From: Endozoicomonas numazuensis
Lineage (GTDB): Bacteria; Pseudomonadota; Gammaproteobacteria; Pseudomonadales; Endozoicomonadaceae
NCBI RefSeq assembly: GCF_000722635.1
Contig: NZ_JOKH01000001.1
Location: 1,493,182 to 1,557,181 of the forward strand
Length of the DNA stretch: 64,000 nt
Reading direction: 5' to 3'
Shown: one piece after another, positions 44,530 to 53,373 of the stretch
Layout of the letters: each line of letters starts with the position of its first letter
Position numbering within the stretch: position 1 is the first letter of the stretch
Notes under the pieces: model-generated
The model's database searches: none
Told to the model about the DNA's origin: nothing
The model's input: only the letters and a program-made list of their open reading frames with translations
Made by a program: the position numbers and the translations under genes

Positions 44530-45009
44530 TTATGTTAGCTGGCTTTCAAAAATCCAATTCAAATGTTTTTCGCTTTCGAGTTCAAAATATCGGCTTCCAA
44601 TGCATTTCAGTCCCTGCTTCTTATAGAAGCTTAAAGCCTGCTTATTACCTTCATAACAGCTGAGCCACAGACCTTCAGGGGCTTGTTGTTTCACAGCTTC
44701 CAAAAGTGTTTTGCCAAGGCCTTTTCCCTGAAATTCGGGCAGAAGATAGAATGTTATGAGTTCACACTTTTTGCCTGTTTCTGGTTGTTCCATCACAGAA
44801 TAGCCACATAAATGCTCACCAGATTCTACGACCAGTACCTGATTTTTTTTGATCCTTTCTTGCATGTGCTCATTGGAAAATTCATTAGCGAGAAAATTCA
44901 GGAAGCTGTCACGAATGCCTTCTTTTGCGTAAGTGGTGACCCAAACGGTGTAACCAATGGCAGCGAGTTTTCCTGAGTCATCCAAATGAGCATTGCGTAT
45001 GTTGAACAT
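44530..45009 (-). CDS. GNAT-family N-acetyltransferase
   Basis: 159 residues. GNAT core with FYLLPEFQGKGLGKTLLEAV (acetyl-CoA motif R/Q-x-x-G-x-G/A, about 91-110) and C-terminal ALSFYKKQGLKCIGSRYFELE. The ATG overlaps the TetR stop by one base (TGATG), so it is coupled to that regulator. Substrate unknown. Confidence 0.9.
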   Translation of the reverse strand: MFNIRNAHLDDSGKLAAIGYTVWVTTYAKEGIRDSFLNFLANEFSNEHMQERIKKNQVLVVESGEHLCGYSVMEQPETGKKCELITFYLLPEFQGKGLGKTLLEAVKQQAPEGLWLSCYEGNKQALSFYKKQGLKCIGSRYFELESEKHLNWIFESQLT

Positions 45010-45629
45010 CAGACATCCTTGATGATGGGTGGAAGCAGAGTAGCCTCCAGAAATGTTCTTAGTCGTTTTTCATTGTCGAGATAGGGGTCAGGATACGCCA
45101 TCAATGACAGCAGGATTCTGCATATAAATTCGACGGCTAAGTCCAGATTCATTCCTTCACGAATATTACCTTTCTCTTCTTCTCTGTTGAATGCTTCTTC
45201 GATCATTGACCGTGTCATAAATCGGAAGTTGTCTGGAGAGAGGTTGGTGCGACCCATAGAAGAAGGTGTTTCTTCACTGAACAATAACTTGAACATGGTC
45301 CGGTGTTTTCTGCCGCGCATATTGAACAGTGCGCCGTCAATCAATACGTCAGCAAGATTTTCGTGATAGCGCAATGCTACTTTTCTCTCTTCCAGTCTCT
45401 CTTGTGCATCACGCTTGAGTACCTGGTTGAACAGGTCTTCGCGATTTTTAGCGTATCGATAAAATGTGGTGCGACTGACACTGGCTTCACGAGCCACTTC
45501 ATCAATATTGGTTTTGTCTATGCCGTTTCGTTCGTAGCATCGCATGGCGGCATCCAGTATCAGGTTTAGTGTGCGGCTGGCTTTGGCGCTGTTGTTATTT
45601 GATGCTTGGCTAAGAGGATCGCTACTCAT
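45009..45629 (-). CDS. TetR-family transcriptional regulator
   Basis: 206 residues. N-terminal helix-turn-helix TNIDEVAREASVSRTTFYRYAKNREDLFNQVL (about 40-71) is typical of TetR, followed by a variable ligand-binding domain (MNLDLAVEFICRILLSLMAYPDPY). Divergent from the metallo-beta-lactamase-fold gene and upstream of a GNAT enzyme. A steroid-CoA sensing role like KstR is possible but not shown. Confidence 0.9.
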   Translation of the reverse strand: MSSDPLSQASNNNSAKASRTLNLILDAAMRCYERNGIDKTNIDEVAREASVSRTTFYRYAKNREDLFNQVLKRDAQERLEERKVALRYHENLADVLIDGALFNMRGRKHRTMFKLLFSEETPSSMGRTNLSPDNFRFMTRSMIEEAFNREEEKGNIREGMNLDLAVEFICRILLSLMAYPDPYLDNEKRLRTFLEATLLPPIIKDV

Positions 45630-45915
45630 GGTCGCTACTCATGTTCAATGTCTCATTAGAGTCTTCAGGTTCCCGGGAATTTTATGGGATTGTCGTTGGA
45701 TGTAAAAGAATTCCTTATAAAATGAAACATATATTGAAAAGTGTAAACTTATTTGTCATAGTTCAAGTCAAATTATCCATGCTGTTCTGTTGTCAGGTGT
45801 GGGGCCTTAATAAGGCAAGCTACCGTGTGCTTAAATTTCTCCGTTTTATCAGAGGGAGTTCGCGGTAAGAATAAAAATAAAACAGCCATGAGCGAAAAAA
45901 TACGGAACCTAACCT

Positions 45916-47340
45916 ATGTCCATTCCCTCCAGTTTGAAACAGATTTCTGTCGTACGTTCTATTGGCTCAAGGCTGCTTGGCTCAAGGCTGCTTGGCTCAT
46001 GGCTGCTTGGCTTGAGCCTAAGTGTCGCTGCCAGTGCTTCCACCGGTACGGATGTGAATCTGAACACCAAAGATGTCCGCGCAGGAGGTACTCCGGTAGG
46101 TGACCTTATTCGTGTACCTATTGAACGTGTAGCCATTACTGAAAATGTATTTTATGTATCGGGTCTTGCCAACGTATACCTGGTCAATACGCCAGAAGGG
46201 GCCGTTGTTATTGATACCGGTTTTGCCCATCAGGCGCCTAAGCAAATGGCGTTATTAAAAGAAGTGCTGAAAGGGCCAGTTAAATACATCTTTCTGCCTC
46301 AGGGTCAGCAAGACGACGTAGGTGGTATTTCCCTGATCAGGGACGAAGACACTCAAATCATCATGACCCGTTCATCGGCGGAGTACATGGTGCACAGAAA
46401 GAGAGCCAGTCAGTTCCTGCTGCCAAGGTATGCTGAGCTTTATAGCTGGACTAAAGAGTTAATGAAAAAGTCCCAGCAGCAGGCCAAGAAAAAAGATCCA
46501 TTCCCTTATAAGCCCATCACCCCGGATGTCATGGTAGAAGACCATGAAGGTTACAAGTTTGAACTGGGTGGGGTGAAGTTTGAGGTGCTGGCTTTGCCGG
46601 GTGCGGAAGGCATTAACTCTGCAGGTTTGTGGATGCCGGAAGAGAAAATCCTGTTTGCCGGTGGCGGTTCTGTAGGACCGGAAATTCCTATGTGGCCCAA
46701 CCTGGGAACCGTGCGCTCTGACCGTAACCGTATTCTGGAAGAGTACATTGATACCCTCAATACCATGATCAAACTGGAGCCGGAAATTCTGTTGCCAGGT
46801 CAGGATGAACCTATTACTGATAAAAAAGAGATCATGAGTAACCTGACTCTGCTCAGAGATGCTGCAACTTATGTTTATGACGAAATCTGGGCGGGCTTGA
46901 GCCAGGGTAAAGATGTTTATGAGTTGATGCGTGATATTCAGCTGCCTGAAGAATATTCCAGCCTGAGTCAGCAGCATGGTCGTGTTGAGTGGACGGTTCG
47001 TGAAACCGTCAATCAGGCAGGGGCTTGGTTCCAGTATAAGTACACCAGTGAGTTGTACCCATACAGACCTACAGTCGTTTACCAGGATTTGGTTGAACTG
47101 GCCGGTGGCGTTGATAACGTTATCAGTATGGCGCAGAAGAAACTGAAAGAAGGTGACCCTATCAAGGCTATACACCTGGTAGAAGTGGCACTTGAGGCGG
47201 AGCCAGACAATAAGAAAGTGAACGAAACACATGTTCAGGTGCTTCAGGTCTTGCTGAAAAGAGCCGCAGAAACGCATAAAACCTTCAGTGAAATTGCCTG
47301 GTTGCAATCCCAGATTGGCAAGGCAAAAGCCAAGCTTTAA
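45916..47340 (+). CDS. Exported metallo-beta-lactamase-fold protein lacking the metal ligands
   Basis: 474 residues. The N-terminal signal-like region contains an in-frame triplicated RLLGS repeat, then LSLSVAASAS. The MBL fold is visible (NVFYVSGLANVYLVNTPEGAVVIDTGFAH) with an alkyl-sulfatase-type dimerisation domain after it (DVYELMRDIQLPEEY). The zinc-binding HxHxDH is replaced by PQGQQDDVGG, and the later His positions are also lost (PGAEGINSAGLW, LPGQDEPI). The fold is thus kept without its catalytic metals, so it is probably not a hydrolase of the usual kind. Alone in its unit, divergent from tetR. Confidence 0.85.
   Translation: MSIPSSLKQISVVRSIGSRLLGSRLLGSWLLGLSLSVAASASTGTDVNLNTKDVRAGGTPVGDLIRVPIERVAITENVFYVSGLANVYLVNTPEGAVVIDTGFAHQAPKQMALLKEVLKGPVKYIFLPQGQQDDVGGISLIRDEDTQIIMTRSSAEYMVHRKRASQFLLPRYAELYSWTKELMKKSQQQAKKKDPFPYKPITPDVMVEDHEGYKFELGGVKFEVLALPGAEGINSAGLWMPEEKILFAGGGSVGPEIPMWPNLGTVRSDRNRILEEYIDTLNTMIKLEPEILLPGQDEPITDKKEIMSNLTLLRDAATYVYDEIWAGLSQGKDVYELMRDIQLPEEYSSLSQQHGRVEWTVRETVNQAGAWFQYKYTSELYPYRPTVVYQDLVELAGGVDNVISMAQKKLKEGDPIKAIHLVEVALEAEPDNKKVNETHVQVLQVLLKRAAETHKTFSEIAWLQSQIGKAKAKL
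45963..46007 (+). repeat. Triplicated 15-bp unit in a signal peptide
   Basis: GGCTCAAGGCTGCTT occurs three times in tandem (the third with one change), encoding repeats of Gly-Ser-Arg-Leu-Leu in the N-terminal region of the MBL-fold protein. It is in frame, so copy-number changes would keep the protein readable. Confidence 0.85.
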
Positions 47341-47390
47341 CTGCTTTGAAGGAAGGTCAGGTTCTCTGGCCTTCCTCATTCAGGCTCTTT

Positions 47391-47516
47391 ATACCCATCG
47401 CCTTTCAAGATGCTACGTTGTTGCCAGCGTTCGCTCACCCTGATCACCTACTACTTGTAGGCTCACAGGGCTTCGCTCACTTGTCGCCTGGTAGCATCTT
47501 GAAATCCAATGGGTAT
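47391..47516. repeat. 126-bp MITE-like repeat, copy 2, uninterrupted
   Basis: ATACCCATCGCC... to ...ATGGGTAT with inverted ends of about 27 bp, two mismatches to copy 1 over 122 bp. It is the empty reference for the group II intron insertion and lies 50 bp after the MBL-fold gene. TA on each flank suggests a mariner/IS630-type duplication. Confidence 0.88.
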
Positions 47517-47600
47517 AGTCACCTGCTACCCAGCTCTGTAAAGAGCTGTATTTCCGGCATGGGCGACTGAGTGTATTTGACCACTCCATGCTGGGCTGGG

Positions 47601-48452
47601 TTAATAGATGAGTGCAGCCCCAGTCAGAAAGGCAATTTCCAATGCGACGATAGTGTAAATCATCATTAGCTCCTGATAGACACCGGGGTCATCGACAGTA
47701 GGGAAGCGGATTTTTTTGTTGTTTCTGGATACAGCGCTTTTGTAGCTAACGGGGTCCTTTCCCTGTGGTATGGGTAAAGTGAGGCGATTACTTGCACAGT
47801 GTGCGCTAAAGCCAGTAATCAATAGTTTCTGATCGTCAACTCGTAGAGGCTTGGGTTCATTCAAGTTATCGTTTTGACAGGTGGATGAGCTCTGCTCATA
47901 TTCGGCACTCAAATCAAAGTTCAGGCAGGCCAGATGTCTGTCTTTAAACCAGTGTACCGACGGCTTGATATTTTGCGGAGCTACCTTTACAAACGTATGT
48001 TTTTTAAGTTCACTGCCACTGATCTGAATGTTCCCGGTCATAGGCGTGTTGTTTTGATCGAGATAAAAAAGCCCGGACCGATCGGGCTCATCAATGTAAC
48101 CCAATCCTGTGGGATTGACGCAGCTAAAAACCTTGATTCTTGGGTAGTGAGTTTGGGCGTGATATTGGGCAAATGTTCTTTTGATCAGAATATCATTAAT
48201 CTCAGCCCTGCATCCCTCGGGTACGGTCAAGCTATTTGTATGTGGATGAATATAGCCATTGCATAAATGTGGGTTGGTGAATATTTCACCGCTTTCGAAT
48301 TCACTGACCAGACTGACTATTGCGAATTGTGAATAAATATTTTCAATTGGAGTGAACGCTAAATCGCTATGGGCATAGTGGATGAATAGGCAAAGAAAGC
48401 AGAAATTAAAGCCTTTTGAGCATACGCTGAAGTTTGTCCGGGAGTCGGGCAT
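47601..48452 (-). CDS. Exported orphan protein with C-terminal membrane helix
   Basis: 283 residues. A hydrophobic N-terminal stretch (GFNFCFLCLFIHYAHS) could be a signal sequence. The middle contains eight or so cysteines, and the C-terminal VYQELMMIYTIVALEIAFLTGAALIY is a probable membrane helix. No known domain. Like the other orphans of this window it looks like an envelope protein of this lineage. Confidence 0.6.
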   Translation of the reverse strand: MPDSRTNFSVCSKGFNFCFLCLFIHYAHSDLAFTPIENIYSQFAIVSLVSEFESGEIFTNPHLCNGYIHPHTNSLTVPEGCRAEINDILIKRTFAQYHAQTHYPRIKVFSCVNPTGLGYIDEPDRSGLFYLDQNNTPMTGNIQISGSELKKHTFVKVAPQNIKPSVHWFKDRHLACLNFDLSAEYEQSSSTCQNDNLNEPKPLRVDDQKLLITGFSAHCASNRLTLPIPQGKDPVSYKSAVSRNNKKIRFPTVDDPGVYQELMMIYTIVALEIAFLTGAALIY

Positions 48453-48556
48453 TGAATACCTCAGATCTAAACCAATGAGAAATAGCCATTTACCTTAGTA
48501 CAGTCGGGTGGGCCCGGTATGAAAAGTTCTAACCCTGATCGACCGGGCTCTTGGCG

Positions 48557-48574
48557 TTAGTCCCTTCGGACGAT
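48557..48574. promoter_or_regulatory. Putative steroid-regulon operator, site 6
   Basis: TTAGTCCCTTCGGACGAT lies 97 bp upstream of the SDR-kstD-SDR operon. Together with the stem-loop at 48613 it forms the control region of that operon. Confidence 0.68.
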
Positions 48575-48612
48575 GATAGATTGAGTGTCAGGCGAAAAAA
48601 TTCAGGTACTCA

Positions 48613-48641
48613 ATCTATTTATAGGAACACTATAAATAGAT
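48613..48641. promoter_or_regulatory. Perfect 12-bp inverted repeat upstream of the SDR-kstD operon
   Basis: Arms ATCTATTTATAG and CTATAAATAGAT around GAACA, 30 bp before the start codon. It may be an operator or an RNA hairpin in the leader; there is a short T-rich stretch after it. Confidence 0.5.
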
Positions 48642-48671
48642 CCTTTTGCTTCTCTCTGGCAGAGACACTTC

Positions 48672-49448
48672 ATGAATAATAACAACAAAGAATTTCCCGA
48701 TGGTGTGGCGCTGGTAGTAGGTGGTAGTGGCGGAGTCGGCAGTGCCGTCTGCAAGCGTCTTTGTGAAATGGGAGCCAAAGTAGCTCTGACCTATCATAAA
48801 AACCAGACCCGCGCTCAGGAAGTCGTATCAGAAGTGGAATCTGCTGGAGGCATTGCAGAAGCCTTTCAGCTGGATATGGCAGATCTGGATGGCATTGCTA
48901 CTTTATTCGAGCAACTGTCCCGACAATATGGTCAGGTCCACACTCTGATCATGGCCACCGGTTATGATATTCCTCAGGATTACATCGTCAACATCAAGCC
49001 TCAACTCTGGCAGGAAGTGATCCAGAGTGATGTTAATGGCTTTTATAATGTTGCCCATACTGCCATTCCCTATCTCAGAAAAAGTCATGGCTCAATAGTG
49101 CATATCAGTTCGGCAGGATTGAGCCGTTATCCGGCTCGCGACGTTTTATCTGTAGCACCTAAGGCCTCCATAGAAGCATTGATCAAAGGCATTGCCAAAG
49201 AAGAAGGGCCTTATGGCATCAGAGCTAACAGCGTGGCCATTGGTGTGATTGAGACCGGCATCTTCTTGCGTTTAAGGGAAGAAGGTGTCTTTGATGATCA
49301 GTGGTGCGATCTGGTGAAAGAAGGGTTGTGTGTACAACGTTTTGGTAAACCGGAAGAGGTGGCGGATGCAGCAAGTTTTCTGGCCTCATCCAGAGCAAAA
49401 TATATTACCGGACAGATGATTTCGGTTGATGGCGGCTATCACGTATAA
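48672..49448 (+). CDS. Short-chain dehydrogenase-like protein lacking the catalytic Tyr
   Basis: 258 residues with an SDR Rossmann fold. The nucleotide motif is VVGGSGGVGSAV, NNAG is replaced by ATGYD, and the catalytic Ser is in HISSAG. Thirteen residues later, where the YxxxK Tyr is expected, the sequence has Ser (SVAPK), with the Lys retained. It is first in the operon with kstD and a third SDR, eight bases before kstD. It may be a modified enzyme or a non-catalytic steroid-binding partner. Confidence 0.85.
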   Translation: MNNNNKEFPDGVALVVGGSGGVGSAVCKRLCEMGAKVALTYHKNQTRAQEVVSEVESAGGIAEAFQLDMADLDGIATLFEQLSRQYGQVHTLIMATGYDIPQDYIVNIKPQLWQEVIQSDVNGFYNVAHTAIPYLRKSHGSIVHISSAGLSRYPARDVLSVAPKASIEALIKGIAKEEGPYGIRANSVAIGVIETGIFLRLREEGVFDDQWCDLVKEGLCVQRFGKPEEVADAASFLASSRAKYITGQMISVDGGYHV

Positions 49449-49455
49449 GGAATGA

Positions 49456-51234
49456 ATGATGAGTAACAATAATAACAACTGGGATCATGAATTTGACGTG
49501 ATAGTGGTAGGCTCAGGTGCTGGTGCACTGACCACTTCTATTAAGGCGCATGACCTTGGATTAAAAGTGCTGGTCGTGGAAAAGTCAGAGCTTTACGGAG
49601 GCACTTCTGCCATTTCCGGCGGTGGTATCTGGATACCCAATAACCACCAGATCAGCCAGATGGGCCAGAAAGATGCGGATGAAGCGGGTGTTGAATACAT
49701 CAAGAATGTTATTCAGTACCCGGTAGAAGATGGTCGTATAGAAGCTTATGTGGGCAATGCCCGTAAGATGGTCAAATACCTTGAAGACAACAGTCATGTA
49801 AAATTTGAAGCTCAGGCAGAATATACCGACTACTATCCAGAGCTGGAATATGGCATGCCGGGCTACCGCTCCATGGACCCGATTCCTTTTGATGCCCGCA
49901 AACTGGGTAATGAGTTCGATCTTCAGAGGCCTCCAGGTAAAGGGACTCTGATGATGGGGCGAATGACCATGAGTGTTAAAGAAGCCCGACAAATGTTAAC
50001 CCGTTCACCGGGCTGGATGTGGACCAATATGAAAGTCATGTTCCGCTATTACTCCGATTTTGGTGGTCGGCTCAAAGGGCCAAAAGACAGACATCTGACA
50101 CTGGGTGGCGCTTTGATCGGTTCTCTCAGGCGTTCCATGATGGATCGAGATATCCCTTTGTGGCTTAGCTCTCCCATGGAAAAGCTGGTGACTGAGAATG
50201 GTCGTGTAACCGGTGTGACCATTCGCAGGAATGGGAAAATTGAAACCATTCAAGCCAGAAAAGGTGTGGTGCTGGGTGCGGGTGGATTTGAGCAGAATCA
50301 GGCCATGCGTGAAAAGTACCATCCACAGCCTTCAAACAGCGCCTGGAGTGCGACCCCTGTTGGAAACAACACTGGAGATGCCATCAGGGCAGGTCTTGAG
50401 ATAGGGGCTCAGACGGCTCTGATGGATCATAGCTGGTGGGCTCCTACTACAACACCCACCGGTGAGCCTCAGGCCAGAGCGCTTTTTGTTGAAAGAGCCT
50501 TACCTGGTTGCATCATGGTGAACAGTGCGGGCAAGCGCTTTGTCAATGAAGCGGCCCCATACAGTGATATTGGCTATGCCATGTACGAAACCCATAAGGG
50601 AGATGTTACTGGCGTGCCCTGCTGGTTTGTTTTTGATGCAACATTCCGTAATAAATACCCTTGTGGTGCTGTTTTGCCTGGCTACGCTCAACCTGACGCA
50701 GCTTTGCCAAAACGTTTAAAAGATTATTTTGTTAAGGCAGATACTCTTGAAGCTCTGGCTGAAAAGACCGGTATGGATAAAACCGGCCTGGTGAATACCG
50801 TTGCTGATTTCAATGTCCATGCAAAGGATGGTAGCGATCCGGAGTTCCACAAAGGTGAGTCATTGTTTGACCGCTTTTACGGAGATCCTGGTTGCAAGCC
50901 CAATCCTTGTGTCGCTCCGGTTGAGAAAGGGCCTTTCTATGCTTTGAAAGTCAATGCCGGCGATATCGGTACCAAGGGTGGTTTGTATACAGACGTTAAT
51001 GCTCGTGTATTGAATGAAACCGGTGATGCGATAGAAGGCTTGTATGCCATCGGAAATACCTCTTCATCGGTAATGGCTCATACTTATCCGGGAGCAGGTT
51101 CCACTCTGGGGCCAGCTATGACGTTCGGTTATCTGGCTGCTGAGCATTTGAGTCAGTATGAACCTGAAGTCTCTGCAGAAATACCCGTCGAGAATGATAA
51201 ATCACAGGAAGTAGCTGATGCCGTTGAAGCATGA
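49456..51234 (+). CDS. kstD: 3-ketosteroid dehydrogenase (KstD-like flavoprotein)
   Basis: 592 residues from the first of two adjacent ATGs. FAD-binding VIVVGSGAGALTTSIKA is at about 15-31 and FAD-contacting GGTSAISGGGIW follows. DYYPE (about 119) and THTYPGAGSTLGPAMTFGYLAA match the catalytic Tyr119 and Tyr487/Gly491 regions of Rhodococcus KstD1. It introduces the 1,2 double bond into ring A, and with KshA makes the unstable 9-hydroxy-dienone that opens ring B. A delta4-(5alpha)-dehydrogenase is the main alternative. Its 3' end overlaps the next SDR by 17 bp. Confidence 0.88.
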   Translation: MMSNNNNNWDHEFDVIVVGSGAGALTTSIKAHDLGLKVLVVEKSELYGGTSAISGGGIWIPNNHQISQMGQKDADEAGVEYIKNVIQYPVEDGRIEAYVGNARKMVKYLEDNSHVKFEAQAEYTDYYPELEYGMPGYRSMDPIPFDARKLGNEFDLQRPPGKGTLMMGRMTMSVKEARQMLTRSPGWMWTNMKVMFRYYSDFGGRLKGPKDRHLTLGGALIGSLRRSMMDRDIPLWLSSPMEKLVTENGRVTGVTIRRNGKIETIQARKGVVLGAGGFEQNQAMREKYHPQPSNSAWSATPVGNNTGDAIRAGLEIGAQTALMDHSWWAPTTTPTGEPQARALFVERALPGCIMVNSAGKRFVNEAAPYSDIGYAMYETHKGDVTGVPCWFVFDATFRNKYPCGAVLPGYAQPDAALPKRLKDYFVKADTLEALAEKTGMDKTGLVNTVADFNVHAKDGSDPEFHKGESLFDRFYGDPGCKPNPCVAPVEKGPFYALKVNAGDIGTKGGLYTDVNARVLNETGDAIEGLYAIGNTSSSVMAHTYPGAGSTLGPAMTFGYLAAEHLSQYEPEVSAEIPVENDKSQEVADAVEA

Positions 51235-52081
51235 TCGAGTGGTCCTGGTTACCGGGGCCAGTAGAGGGGTAGGCAAGGGTATTGCCCTGGCTCTGGGAAA
51301 AACCGGGGCTACGGTCTATGTCACCGGAAGAAGCACCCGGGAGGGAGACAATCCCCTCCCGGGGACTATCTATGCGACCGCTGCTGAAGTTTCTGAGCTG
51401 GGTGGCAAAGGGATAGCCATAGAGTGTGATCACAGTGATGACACCCAGGTCAGACAATTGTTTGAACGTATTCAGCGGGAAAGCAATCGTCTGGATATTC
51501 TGGTGAACAATGCCACCGCCATTCCTTCCGGGTTAACAGAGCCAGGCCCTTTCTGGGAAAAGAGTCTGGATATGCTGGACATTATGGAAGTGGGAACACG
51601 CTCCAGCTATGTGGCCAGCTTTTATGCGGGCAAAATTATGGCGGATCAGAAAGAAGGATTGATCGTTAATATCTCTTCTTTTGGTGCTCGCTGCTACATG
51701 CATGGTCCAGCGTATGGAGGAGGAAAGGCGGCTCTGGATAAGTTTTCTTCCGATATGGCAGTTGATTTCAGGCCTTTCAATGTGGCCTGCGTTTCTCTCT
51801 GGATGGGTTTGGTCAAAACAGAGAGAACACAGCAGGTATTTGAATCTGAGCCTGAGAAATACGCTGACATGGCGGCGACAGCTGAGACTCCGGAATTCGG
51901 TGGCAGGCTGATTGATGCCCTGGCCAGTAGCGAAAGTCTTATGGATCGTTCTGGTAAAGTCTGGGTAGCCGCTGAACTGGCTGAAGAGTTGGGGGTCACT
52001 GATGTCGATGGTCAGCAGCCACCTTCTCACCGTGCTTTTTTAGGCGGACCAGCAGAAACGAATCCTGCCATTATTGAATAG
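51218..52081 (+). CDS. Short-chain dehydrogenase, DHRS1-like
   Basis: 287 residues. VTGASRGVGKGI, NNATAIP, and the catalytic SSFGARCYMHGPAYGGGK are present, with an extended C-terminus typical of the DHRS1-like SDR group. The start lies within the kstD 3' end. It is the last gene of the operon, followed by a stem-loop. A steroid oxidoreductase role is likely from context. Confidence 0.88.
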   Translation: MPLKHDRVVLVTGASRGVGKGIALALGKTGATVYVTGRSTREGDNPLPGTIYATAAEVSELGGKGIAIECDHSDDTQVRQLFERIQRESNRLDILVNNATAIPSGLTEPGPFWEKSLDMLDIMEVGTRSSYVASFYAGKIMADQKEGLIVNISSFGARCYMHGPAYGGGKAALDKFSSDMAVDFRPFNVACVSLWMGLVKTERTQQVFESEPEKYADMAATAETPEFGGRLIDALASSESLMDRSGKVWVAAELAEELGVTDVDGQQPPSHRAFLGGPAETNPAIIE

Positions 52082-52094
52082 TATCTTCTGGTGT

Positions 52095-52130
52095 TTTTAG
52101 AAGAGGGAGTGATTCTCCCTCTTTCTAAAA
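52095..52130. terminator. Bidirectional terminator between SDR and porin
   Basis: TTTTAGAA-GAGGGAG / CTCCCTC-TTTCTAAAA forms a stem of 15 or more pairs with one bulge. It separates the plus-strand SDR-kstD-SDR operon from the minus-strand porin. Confidence 0.7.
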
Positions 52131-52224
52131 GTCATGTGATGAATACTGACTTGATACAATGAGTGTACAAACCTATCCTCGACAGACTCCCAGTGGGGCT
52201 CCGACTTTCATAAATCTTTAATGG

Positions 52225-53373
52225 CTAGAAGTAGTAGTTGATCTGAGCTCTGACGGCACCTGTTTTTTCTTTATTGTCCTTGTAACCATAGGCGTTATCC
52301 GTTTCAGAATAGGACGCGCCCAGAGACAGGGTGGCATTATCAAAGTCCATGATGGGAAGGGTGTAGGCTGTGTAGAGCATATAAGAGCTGGTGTCTTCCA
52401 GGTTTTCTTTATCAAAGTCATTTTTCACCAGCGATAAACCCAGGCCAAACTGTTTGTATTCAAAGTTGACATTGAAGTGATAGACCTTCCAGATGTCTTT
52501 TAATTTTTGATAGGCACCGCTCAATCTCAAAGGTAAGTCTTCACGAATCATGAATTCAGTTCGGATTGCTCCACCGACTCTTTCAGAGAGATCGTATTCT
52601 GCCAGCTCCTTACGTGTCGCTTCATCCTCTCCCCTGACCACCATTATGTGAACTTTGTCTCTGCTGGCATCAAATTCGACACCGGCACTGATGTTAAAGA
52701 AACCACTGTCTGATGTGTATTTTACGGCAGGTCGTATCACAAAACTGTTGTCGTCTGATTGGAATTCACCCTGCAGATTGTGGGCTTTCAGGTAATCATT
52801 GGAGCCAGCCAGCATGTCAGCCGCATCACCGTAGGCTGTGGACACTTCAACGTCCCAGTTGCTGGTTTCTCCGGCCAGTCTTGCCTGGCCCATTTTATCC
52901 CGTCGGCCTCTGCCTTCGTGGCCCTTATAGTAGTAGACACCTTGCCCCAATGTATCGGCACCGGCAGCTATATAGGCAACGGTATCCTTACCCATTGAGA
53001 AGAGTTCCATCGCTTCATAGCGGCCAATCTGGAATTCCCATAGCTTTTCCTGACCCAGAGCCAAGTATGAGTCATCGACGGAAAAAGTACCGTCTGTACG
53101 GATTAAGGGTTGAGCCTTGGCAGTAATATAGTCTCTCTCATCCCGGCGGGTGAACCACTGTACATCCAGTAAAAAACGAGAGTCGTCGGCTATTTTTCCA
53201 CCATCATTCACACCGGTATCTTTAGGGTGGATTTTGGCCTTTTTGATATCAACATAGTCTGTGTTGATTTCGATATCTCCACCTAGCGTCAGGCTTCCAT
53301 CCTCTGAAGTCCAGTCTCCATATACGGCAGCAGTAGCCAGAAGCGCAGCACTGGCTGTCAGAACTTTTTTCAT
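52225..53373 (-). CDS. Outer-membrane porin, RafY/carbohydrate-porin type
   Basis: 382 residues from ATG 53373; starts at 53379 and 53430 are also in frame. The signal peptide MKKVLTASAALLATAAVYG is cut before DWTS. The mature part has alternating amphipathic beta-strands and ends in the outer-membrane-type C-terminal Phe (INYYF). It probably forms a beta-barrel channel. Its position next to kstD suggests a role in uptake of the steroid substrate or a related solute, but this is inference. Confidence 0.82.
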   Translation of the reverse strand: MKKVLTASAALLATAAVYGDWTSEDGSLTLGGDIEINTDYVDIKKAKIHPKDTGVNDGGKIADDSRFLLDVQWFTRRDERDYITAKAQPLIRTDGTFSVDDSYLALGQEKLWEFQIGRYEAMELFSMGKDTVAYIAAGADTLGQGVYYYKGHEGRGRRDKMGQARLAGETSNWDVEVSTAYGDAADMLAGSNDYLKAHNLQGEFQSDDNSFVIRPAVKYTSDSGFFNISAGVEFDASRDKVHIMVVRGEDEATRKELAEYDLSERVGGAIRTEFMIREDLPLRLSGAYQKLKDIWKVYHFNVNFEYKQFGLGLSLVKNDFDKENLEDTSSYMLYTAYTLPIMDFDNATLSLGASYSETDNAYGYKDNKEKTGAVRAQINYYF

